The position numbers and the translations under genes were made by a program. The notes beneath the pieces are model-generated. The model was not told the origin of the DNA. It ran no database searches and saw nothing but the letters and a program-made list of their open reading frames with translations. Below, piece by piece: positions 55,666 to 64,000 of a DNA stretch of 64,000 nucleotides (within the stretch, counting starts at the first letter, position 1; every line of letters starts with the position of its first letter). Origin of the DNA: Bubalus kerabau (taxonomy: Eukaryota; Chordata; Mammalia; Artiodactyla; Bovidae); contig NC_073642.1 of the NCBI RefSeq assembly GCF_029407905.1, positions 2,232,001 through 2,296,000 of the forward strand, read 5' to 3'.

Positions 55666-56174
55666 ATTCAGCCATTATAAAGAATGCATTTGAATCAGTT
55701 CTAATGAGGTGGATAAAACTGGAGCCTATTACCTATTATACAGAGTGAAGTAAGTCAGAAGAAAAAAACCAATACAGTATAATAATGCACATATGTGGAA
55801 TTTAGAAAGATGGTAATGACGGCCCTTTATGTGAGACAGCAAAAGAGACACAGATATAAAGAGGTCTTTTGGACTCTGTGGGAGAAGGCGAGGGTGGGAT
55901 GATTTGAGAGGGTAGTGCTGAAGTGTGTATATTATCATATATGAAGCAGATCACCAGTCCAGGTTCGATGTATGAGACAGAGTGTTCAGGGCTGGTGCAC
56001 TGGGATGACCCTGGGGGATGGGATGCGGAGGGCGGTGGGAAGGGGGTTCTGGATGGGGAACACATGTGTGCCTGTGGCTGATTCATTTGATGTTTGGCAA
56101 AAAAAAAGAAAGAAAAAAAAACTACAATATTGTAAAGTAATTAGCCTCCAATTTTAATTAATTAATTAAAAATA

Positions 56175-56735
56175 ATTTCATCATGTGAAAATTATACCAT
56201 ACAAATAAAAAAAAAATAAAACTTGTGCTCTTTGAAATACATCTTTGATGAAATGAAAAGAGAAGACTATGCAAATGTTTACATTTAACATATGTAGCAA
56301 AAGTTTTATATCTAGATTTTATAGTGAATTCTTAAAATTCAGTAATAAGGCAAACGATTCAATAAAAATGAGGAAAAGCTTTAATCAGACTCTTTACCTA
56401 AGAAGATACATGAATGGTCAACTAACTATACAAAGATGCTTAACATCACTAATCATGAGGGAAACACAGTGAAATACCATCACATACCTACCAGAATGGG
56501 TAAAATCTAGAAGTCTGACAACACCAAGTGTTGACATAGCTGTTGAACAACTGAAATAGTTATGAGTTGCCTTTGGGACCATAAAAACGTAGGGAAGTTT
56601 GGAATAGAGTTTGGTTATCTCCTATAGAGGTAAACACAGAGTTACCATATGGACCAGCAACCTAGTCCTAGATATTTACCAAAAAGGAATTAAAACATAT
56701 TTCTACACAATGAATTTTAAAGAAATGTGCATCAA
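56175..56735 (+). mobile_element. L1M ORF2 3' part, plus strand (continuation)
   Basis: AACTTGTGCTCTTTGAAATACATC, 'GATGAAATGAAAAGAGAAGACTATG', 'GATGCTTAACATCACTAATCATGAGGGAAA' and 'TTACCATATGGACCAGCAACC' follow L1 ORF2 order and continue the copy at 52,412-53,303. Confidence 0.72.
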
Positions 56736-56754
56736 AATGTGAACTGGAAAAAAA

Positions 56755-57014
56755 AAATAAAGGTGTACAACTTGAGAGTTGTGAGATAAGTTTTTATTTG
56801 GGGCAAAATGAGGACTGCAGCCGGGGAGGCAGCATTTCAGATAGGTCTGAGACACTGCTCCAAAGTGACAGTGGGAGGAAATCTGTACATACGGTTTTGG
56901 TGAAGGGGGAGTTCAATGCCATGAAGCACTCATTTTACAAAAGGTTTTTGTTAGTCATGAGGATCTGATGTCACCATGAAGGGACTTAGTGCTTCTCTAG
57001 ATATGAGGAGATGC
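56755..57014 (-). repeat. LTR-like repeat, unassigned, left of the BovB
   Basis: GATAAGTTTTTATTTGGGGCAAAATGAGGACTGCAGCC ... GGCAGCATTTCAGATAGG has the look of an antisense retroviral-type LTR end, but I cannot name the family. It appears to continue at 61,575 after the BovB. No gag/pol/env is seen. Confidence 0.35.
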
Positions 57015-57049
57015 AAGGATTGAGATCATTACACGATACCCCATGTTCA

Positions 57050-57655
57050 AAGTCAGAGAAACCCCAATAAGATGGTAGGCGCTGGAGCAGCTATGAGGAG
57101 ATACTGCAAGTACAAGGGCAAAGGAGAAGCCCCAGAAAGATGGTAGAAGGGGTGAACTCATGTTTAGAATCAAACCCCATTCCCGCCAGAGACATTAAGA
57201 GGGCTCAGACAAACCTTGTGCATACCAGGATCCAGGGACCCCTCAAAGACTGAGACAGAACTGTGTTTGAGCATCTTCTGTGGAGGTATGAGTCAGCTGT
57301 GGACTGCCACAGGGACAGGGGCTCTGGGTACAGCAGACTTGGGTATGGCATAAGCCCTCTTGGAGGAGGTCGCCATTAACCCCACCATAGAGCTGCCAGA
57401 ACTTACACAGGACTTGGAAATAGACTCTTGGAGGGACGAACAGAACCTTGTGCACCAGGACTCAAGACAAAGGGGCAGTGACCCAACAAGAGAATGACCC
57501 AGACATGCCTGTGAGTGTTCAGGAGTCTCCAGCGGAGACGTGTGTTGGTGGTGGTCTGCTGCAGGGTTGAGGGCACTGAGTGTAGTAGCACATGCATAGG
57601 ATCTTTTGAAGGAGGTCACCATTACCTTCATTACCTCCACCATAGTTTGGCCTCA
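57050..57655 (+). repeat. Internal tandem repeats in the BovB 5' UTR
   Basis: A short pair (GTCAGAGAAACCCCAATAAGATGGTAGGCG at ~57,052 and GGAGAAGCCCCAGAAAGATGGTAGAAGG at ~57,122) is followed by two ~200-bp units (~57,210-57,395 and ~57,440-57,655). Each of the larger units has ACCTTGTGCA, a GTGGAGG/GCGGAGA block, 'CAGGG...GGGC(T/A)CTG' and 'GGAGGTC(G/A)CCATTA...CCACCATAG'. Repeated promoter-proximal units would fit a LINE promoter, but this is inference. Confidence 0.65.
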
Positions 57656-58442
57656 GGTAAATAGCAGGGAGGGAACACAGATCCACCCATCAACAGAAAA
57701 TTTGATTAAAGATTTACTGAGCATGGCTCCACCCATCAGAACAAGACCCAGTTTCCCCCTCAGTCACTATCTCCCATTAGGAAGATTTCATAAGCCTTTT
57801 ATCCTTCTCTATCAGAGGGCAGACACACTGAAACCCACAATTACAGAAGACTAACGAATCTAATCACGTGGACCACAGTCTTGTCTAACTCAATGAAACT
57901 ATGACCCATGCTGAGTAGGGCCACCCAAGACAGATGGGTCATGGTGGAGAGTTCTGATAAAATGTGGTCCATGGGAGAAGGGAATGGCAAACCACTTCAG
58001 TATTCTGGCTTTGAGAAGCCCATGAACAGTATGAAACATCAAAAAGATATGACACTGAAAGATGAATTCCCCAGGTCGGTAGGTGCACAATATGCTACTG
58101 GAGATCAGTGGAGAAATAACTCCAGAAAGAATGAAGAGATGGAGCCAAAGCAAAAACAGCACCCAGTTATAGATGTGACAAGTGATAGAAGCAAGGTACA
58201 ATGTTTTAAAGAGCAAAATTGCATAGGAATCTGGAATGTTAAGTCCATGAATCAAGGCAAATTTGAAGTGGTCAAGCAGGAGATGGCAAGAATGAATGTT
58301 GACATTTTAGGCATCAGTGAACTAAAATGGAATGGAATGGGTGGATTTAACTCAGATGACCATTATATCTACTACTATGGGCAAGAATACCTTAGAAGAA
58401 ATGGACTAGACATCATAGTCAACAAAGAGTCCAAAATGCAGT

Positions 58443-58716
58443 TGCTGCTGCTGCTAAGTCACTTCAGTCGTGTCCAACTCTGTGCGACCCCATAGACAGT
58501 AGCCCACTAGGCTCCGCTGTCCCTGGGATTCTCCAGGGTATAACACTGGAGTGGGTTGCTATTTCCTTCTCCAATGTATGAAAATGAAAAGTGAAACTGA
58601 AGTCTCTCAGTCGTGTCCGACTCTTAGCAATCCCATGGACTGCAGCCCACCAGGCTCCTGTGTCCATGGGATTTTCCAGGCAAGTGTACTGGAGTGGGGT
58701 GCCATTGCCTTCTCTG
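58443..58716 (-). mobile_element. BOV-A2 SINE, antisense, perfect 12-bp TSD
   Basis: CCAAAATGCAGT occurs at 58,431-58,442 and 58,717-58,728. (TGC)n start, two monomers, and the ATGAAAATGAAAAGTGAAACTGAAG linker are all visible. It interrupts the BovB endonuclease. Confidence 0.97.
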
Positions 58717-59264
58717 CCAAAATGCAGTACTTGGATGCAATTTCAAAAACGACAGAATGATTACTGTTTGTTTACAAGGCAAACCATTCAATAACACAGT
58801 AACCCAAGTCTATGCCCCAAATAGTAATGCCGAAGAACCTGAAGTTGAACAGTAATATGAAGACCTACAAAACCTTTTAGAACTAACACGCAAAAAAAGA
58901 CGTCCTTTTCATTATAGGGGACTGGAATGCAAAAGTAGGAAGTCAAGAAACACCTGGAGTAACAGGCAAATTTGGCCGTGGTGTACAGAAGCAGGGCAAA
59001 GGATAACACAGTTTTGCCAAAAAAAACACACTGGGCATGACAAACTCCCTCTTCCAACAACACAAGAGAAGACTCCACACATGGACATCACCAGATGGTC
59101 AACATCGAAATCAGATTGATTATATTCCTTGCAGTCATAGATGGAGATGCTCTATACAATCAGCAAAAACAAAACTGGGAGCTGACTGTGATCAGATCAT
59201 GAACTCTTTATTGCCAAATTCAGACTGAAATTGAAGAAAGGAGGGGAAGCCACTAGATCATTCA

Positions 59265-59476
59265 AATGAAAGTGAAGTTGCTCAGTTGTGTCTGACTCTT
59301 TGTGACCCCGTGGACTGTAGCCCACCAGGCTCCTCCATCCATGGGATTCTCCAGGCAAGAATACTGGAGCGGGTTGCCATTTCCTTCTCCAGGGGATCTT
59401 CCCGACCCAGGGATTGAACCCAGGTCTCCCGCGTTGCAGGCAGACGCTTTAACCTCTGAACCACCAGGGAAGCCCA
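59265..59476 (-). mobile_element. Bov-tA SINE, antisense, perfect 10-bp TSD
   Basis: AGATCATTCA occurs at 59,255-59,264 and 59,477-59,486. Reverse B-box GGGATTGAACCCAGG and reverse head CTGAACCACCAGGGAAGCCC. Little diverged, thus a younger insertion into BovB. Confidence 0.97.
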
Positions 59477-61574
59477 AGATCATTCAGGTATGACCTAAGT
59501 CAAATCCCTTACGATTATACACTGGAAGTGAGAAATAGATTTAAGGGGCTAGAACTGATGGACAGAATGCCTGAAGAACTATGGACAGAGGTTCATGACA
59601 TTGCACAGGAGACAGGGATCAAGACTATCCCCAAGAAAAAGAAATGCAAAAAAGCAAAATGGCTGTATGAGGAGACGTTAAAAATAGCTGTGAAAAGAAG
59701 AGATGCAAAAAGCAAAGAAGAAAAGGAAACATACAACCATTTGAATGCAGAGTTCCAAAGAATAGCAAGGAGAGATAAGAAAGCTTTTCTCAGTGATCAG
59801 TGTAACGAAAGAGAGGAAAACAATAGTATGGGAAAGACTAGAGATCTCTTCAAGAAAATTAGAGATACCAAGGGAATATTTCATGCAAAGATGGGCTCAA
59901 TAAAGAACAGAAATGATATGGACCTAACAGAAGCTGAAGATACTAAGAAGATGTGGCAAGATTATACAGAAGAACTGTAAAACAACAACAACAACAACAA
60001 CACTTTACAACCCAGATAATCATGATGCTGTGAATAGTCACCTAGTGCCAGACATCCTGGAATGTGAAGTCAAGTGGGCCTTAGGAAGCATCACTATGAA
60101 TAAAGCTAGTGGAGGTGATGCAATTCCAGTTGACCTATTTCAAATTCTAAATGATAATGCTGTTAGGGTGCTACACTCAATATGCCAGCAATTTTGGAAA
60201 ATTCAGCAGTGGCCACAGGACTGGAAAAGGTCAGTTTTCATTCAGTGTTTCAGAAAGGCAAGGCCAAAGAATCTTCAAACTACTGCACAATTGTACTCAC
60301 CTCACACAGTAGCAAAGTAATGCTAAAAATTCTCCAAGCCAAGCTTCAACAGTACATGAACCATGAAGTTCCAGATGTTCAAGCTGGTTTTAGAAAAGGC
60401 AGAGGAACAAGGGATCAAAATGCCAACATCCACTGGATCATCAAAAAAGCAGGAGAGTTCCAGAAAAACATCAATTTCCACTTTAGTGACTATGCCAAAG
60501 CCTTTGACTGTGTGGATAACAATAAACTGTGGAAAATTTTGCAAGACATGGGAATACCAGACCAACTGACCTGCCTCTTGAGAAATCTGTATGCCGATCA
60601 GTAAGCATCAGTTAGAGCTGGACATGGAAAAAAAGACTGGTTCCAAACAGGATAATGTGTACATCAAGGCTCAATATTGTCACCCTGCTTATTTAACTTA
60701 CATGCAGTGTAATCATGAGAAATGCTGGGCTGGATGAAGCACAAGCTAGAATCAAGTTTTCCAGGAGAAATATCAATAACCTCAGATATGCAGATGACAC
60801 CACCCTTATGGCAGAAAGTAAAGAGGAACTAAAAAGCCTCTTGATGAAAGTGAAAGTGGAGGGTGAAAAAGTTGGCTTAAAGCTCAACATTCAGAAAACT
60901 AAGATCATGGCATCTGGTCCCATCACTTCAATGCAAATAAACGGGGAAACAGTGTCAGACTTTATTTTGGGGGGCTCCAAAATCACTGCAGATGGTGATT
61001 GTAGCCATGAAATTAAAAGACGCTTACTCCTTGGAAGGAAGATTATGACAAACCTATACAGCATATTAAAAAGCAGAGACATTACTTTGGCAACAAAGGT
61101 CCATCTCGTCAAGGCTATGGTTTTTCCAGTAGTCATGTATGGATGTGAGAATTGGACTATAAAGAAAGCTGAGCTCCAAAGAATGGATGCTTCTGAACTG
61201 AGGTGTTGTAGAAGACTCTCAAGAGTCCCTTGGACTGCAAGGGGATTCAACCAGTCCATACTAAAGGAGATCAGTCCTGAGTGTTCATTGGAAAGACTGA
61301 TGTTGAAACTGAAACTCCAATACTTTGGCCACCTGATGCGAAGAGTTGACTCATTTGAAAACACCCTGATGGTGGGAAAGATTGAAGGTGGGAGAAGGGG
61401 ATGAGAGATGATAAGATGGTTGGATGGCATCACCGACTCAATGGACATGAGTTTGGATAAACTCCGGGAGTTGGTAATGGACTGGGAGGCCTGGAGTGCT
61501 ATAGTCCATGGGGTTGCAAAGAGTCAGACATGACTGAGTGACTGAAGTGAACTGAACTGAAGGATTGAGATCAT

Positions 61575-62057
61575 AAAATCTGTTTATAAAATCATCCATC
61601 TATCTAAAGCCTGTCCCAACATTTTCACCAGAGCCCAGAGTACCTCACTCCACCCTGAACACCCTCAGGGCTTGTTGAAGGTCAACAGCTATAGCAGCAC
61701 GGGGTTCAATCTCAATAGAGAAAAATGCAAATGCCTTTGTTGTTCATTCCTTGGCAATGATCTTGGAAAGTGCCAATTTGTAGTTGACACCCCCCCCCAC
61801 CTTGTAGTAATAAATTCGACCACACTTTGGGGGGCATTTCATGACCATTTTATCCCGTGTTGCTGGGAAGGCTTGTTCCCACTTCTGAAGAAGATGTTTG
61901 TTGATAAGATACTCTATGTGCTATTACTGGACTAGGTCTTAATACTCAAAGATCTCTGGACACCTCTTTTCTAGTTATGATCCAGCTAAGTTTTCCACAT
62001 CATTACATTTTTTCATATCTAGAGTTACTCTATTACAATCATTGATCATACATCAAG
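61575..62057. other. Unassigned DNA right of the BovB
   Basis: This is the right half of the BovB target. An 87-aa plus frame (61,672-61,935, VVINSTTLWGAFHDHFIPCC) has no domain I recognise. A C-run lies at ~61,791-61,799. Confidence 0.4.
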
Positions 62058-64000
62058 TTATAAATCAGATTGACAGAGTGCCTGAATATCAACAGGTGGA
62101 CATTCATGGCATTGTACAGGAGGCAGTAAACAACAGTTCCCAAGTAAAAGAAAGGCAAAATGACAAAATGATTGTCTGAGGAAGCCATACAAAGAGCCAA
62201 GAAAGAGGAAAAGCAAAAGGCAAAGTAGAAAAGGAAAGATACATCCATTTGAATGCAGAGTTCCAAAGAAAACAAGGAGAGATAAGAAAGCCTTCCTCAG
62301 TGATCAATGCAAAGAAATAGAGGAAAACAATAGAATGGGAATGACTAAAGATCTCATCAAGAATATTAGAGATACCAAGGGACTATTTCATACAAAGATG
62401 TGTACAATAAAGGACAGAAATTGCATGGACCTAACAGAAGCAGAAGATATTAAGAAGAGGTGGCAAGAGCACACAGACGAACTATACAAAAAAGACCTTC
62501 ATGATCCAGATAACCACATGGTGTAATGACTCACCAAAAGCCAGCAACCCTGGAATGCAAAGTCAGGTGGGCCTTGGGAAGCATGACTACAAAGTTAGTG
62601 AAGGTGATGGAATTCCAGTTGAGCTATTTTAAATTCTAAAAGATGATGCTGTGAAAGTGCTGCACTCAATATGCCAGCAAATTTGGAAAACTCAGCAGTG
62701 GCCGCAGGACTAGAAAAGGTCAGTTTTCATTTCAATTCCAAAGAAATGCAATTTCAAAGAAGGCTCAAACAACCGCACTCATCCCACATGCTAGCAAAGT
62801 AATGCTCAAAATTCTCCAAGCCAAGCTTTGACAGTACATGAAGCATGAATTTCCAGATGTTCAAGCTAGATTTAGAAAAGGCAGAGGAACCAGAGATAAT
62901 ATTGGCAACATCCGTTTGATCATCGGAAAAGCAAGAGAGTTTCAGTAAAGCATCTACTTCTGCTTTTTGACTACACCAAAGAATTTGACTGCATGAATCA
63001 CAACAAACTGGAAAACTCTTAAAGAGATGGGAATACCAGGCCACCTGACCTGCCTCCTGAGAAATCTGTATGCAGGTCAAGAGGCAACAGTTAGAACTGG
63101 ATATGGAAAAACAGACTGGTTCCAAATCGGGAAAGGAGTACTTCAAGGCTGTATATTGTCACCCTGTTTATTTAACTTATTTCAGAGTACATCATGCGAA
63201 ATGCAGGGCTGGATGAAGCACAAGATTGCTGGGGAAATATCAATAACCTCATATATGCAGAAAGCATCACCCTATGGCAGAAAGTGAAGAAGAGCTAAAG
63301 AGCCTCTTGATGAAAGTAAAGGAGAAGAGTGAAAATTTGGCTTCAAACTCAACATTCATAAAACTAAGATCATGTCATCTGGTCCCATCACTTCATAGCA
63401 AATAAATGGGGAAACAGTGGAAACAGTGGCTGACTTTGTTTATTTGGGCTCCACAGTCACTGCAGATGGTGACTGCAGCCATGAAATTAAAAGACACTTG
63501 CACCTTGGAAGAAAAGCTATGACCAACCTAGACAGCATATTAAAAAACAGAGACATTATTTTTCCAACAAAGGTCCGTTTCATCAAGGCTATGGTTTTTC
63601 CAGTAGTCGTGTATAGATGTGAGAGTTGGACCTTAAGAAAGCTCAGCACAAAAGAATTGATGCTTTTGAACTGTGGTGTTGGAGAAGACTCTTGAGAGTC
63701 CCTTGGACTACAAAGAGATCCATCCAGTCAATCCTAAAGGAAATCCGTCTTGAATATTCATTGAAATATTGAATCTGAAACTCCAATACTTTGGCCATGT
63801 GATGTGACAAACTGACTCTTTGGAAAAGACCCTGATGCTGGAAAAGTATGAAGCTGGGAGGGGAAGGGGACGACAGAGGATGAAATGGTTGGATGGCATC
63901 ACTGACATCAGTTTGCGTAAGCTCCGGAAGTTGTTGATAGACAGGGAAGGGTGGCAAGCTGCAGTCCATGGATTCACAGAGAGTTGGACATGACTGAGCC
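62058..64000 (+). mobile_element. BovB, plus strand, cut by the window end
   Basis: It starts AAATCAGATTGACAGAGTGCC in the linker. Linker (62,335-62,526) and RT pieces (63,027-63,287: IGKGVLQGCILSPCLFNL) follow. Motif C is degraded to IYAESITLWQK. C-terminal frame 63,417-63,695 is 92 aa. The last bases (TTGGACATGACTGAGCC) are just short of the 3' tail, so the element almost certainly ends within ~20-30 bp beyond the window. Confidence 0.93.

Larger units (their letters stand above)
53304..56170 (+). mobile_element. Bovid L1, plus strand, split by an L1 tail and a BovB
   Basis: ORF2-end sequence (TATGGAGAACAGTGGAGATTCC; 'CCATACGACCCAGCAATCCC') covers 53,304-53,450 and 53,604-53,669. It resumes at 55,672 (GCCATTATAAAGAATGCATTTG) and ends in the type-1 tail (TTAGCCTCCAATTTTAATTAATT). 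It is 5'-truncated and itself inserted in L1M (TTCATTTAA / TTCATCATG flanks). Confidence 0.88.
57908..61404 (+). pseudogene. BovB polyprotein (APE endonuclease + RT), broken
   Basis: The endonuclease start (57,908-58,440) shows IGIWNVKSMNQGKFEV and ISELKWNGM (catalytic Glu). The rest (58,729-59,228) shows IIGDWNAKVG, RNQIDYI and GADCDQ, where the last catalytic block is usually SDH. The linker is basic (59,528-59,980: KKKKCKKAKWL). The RT pieces show FSDYAKAFDCVDNNKLW (Ile to Ser in motif A), GCIL region degraded (LSPCLFNLHAV), and an intact RYADDTTLMAES at ~60,784. The 229-aa frame 60,715-61,404 covers motif C to the C-terminal region. Stops, frameshifts and two SINEs inactivate it. Confidence 0.9.
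57030..61559 (+). mobile_element. Near-full-length BovB with perfect 15-bp TSD and two nested SINEs
   Basis: AAGGATTGAGATCAT occurs at 57,015-57,029 and 61,560-61,574, so the complete insertion is defined. Order: 5' UTR with internal tandem repeats (57,030-57,907), endonuclease (57,908-59,228, broken), linker (59,528-59,980), RT (60,030-61,100), C-terminal region (to 61,404) and the 3' tail. Removing the SINEs at 58,443-58,716 and 59,265-59,476 leaves about 4.0 kb. This is the most complete BovB in the window. Confidence 0.96.

Noticed and set aside
61672..61935. 87-aa frame as a small gene or retroviral remnant
   Set aside because: No recognisable domain or neighbouring gag/pol/env. It is the right half of a repeat split by BovB; kept as unassigned.
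56755..62057. Endogenous retrovirus provirus around the large BovB
   Set aside because: Only LTR-like stretches are suspected; no gag, pol or env homology, primer-binding site or second LTR was found.

Overview
This window is mammalian, specifically ruminant (bovid), intergenic DNA that is almost wholly made of transposable elements. The diagnosis rests on recognised families: BovB (RTE-type LINE), the artiodactyl/bovine L1 (L1_BT-like), the tRNA-derived Bov-tA and dimeric BOV-A2 SINEs, a CHR-type SINE, and a mariner-type MITE of the kind that seeds ruminant miR-2284/2285-like hairpins. I see no exon of a host protein gene, no rRNA or tRNA gene, no CRISPR array and no prokaryotic or proviral gene set. 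By my boundaries roughly 85-90% of the bases belong to identifiable repeats. Family names come from remembered consensus features, not from a database search. The species within Bovidae cannot be fixed.

Layout. 1-3.6 kb: a BovB interrupted by an opposite-strand BovB. 3.6-6.5 kb: old L1 pieces, a 5'-truncated bovid L1, a mariner MITE and unassigned DNA. 6.6-16.4 kb: a 5'-complete minus-strand L1 holding a BovB, a tiny L1 fragment and a ~1 kb polyadenylated noncoding retrocopy. 16.4-22.3 kb: an inverted L1, the 5' half of a BovB, and two more minus-strand BovB copies. 22.3-27.7 kb: SINEs, an older L1 and an L1M host holding a BovB and a CHR SINE. 27.7-36.8 kb: a second 5'-complete minus-strand L1 with a 14-bp target-site duplication (TSD), again holding a BovB. 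36.8-45 kb: ancient L1M, a 97% identical inverted repeat, a Tigger-like DNA transposon split by an L1, a 44-bp minisatellite and a BOV-A2. 45-51 kb: L1 with Bov-tA and BovB insertions. 51.5-56.7 kb: plus-strand L1M split by a bovid L1, itself split by a BovB. 57.0-61.6 kb: a near-full-length BovB with a perfect 15-bp TSD and two SINE insertions. 62 kb to the end: another BovB, cut by the window edge.

How the parts relate. The logic is nested target-primed reverse transcription (TPRT). LINE endonuclease/RT proteins made insertions of themselves, of SINEs and of at least one cellular RNA. All LINE reading frames are broken here, so these are fossils rather than active genes. Nesting gives a relative chronology: L1M/MLT1/Tigger, then bovid L1 and BovB, then SINEs and a swarm of 50-270 bp 3'-end-only L1 insertions that nothing else interrupts.

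The most notable observations are: (i) the swarm of nine ultra-short L1 3' ends sharing one tail type; (ii) a TSD-flanked 24-bp insertion that is only a BovB 3' tail; (iii) two independent BovB insertions truncated at the same nucleotide; (iv) a noncoding retrocopy containing an ancient MaLR LTR inside a young L1 5' UTR; and (v) a 145-bp inverted repeat of unexpectedly high identity.
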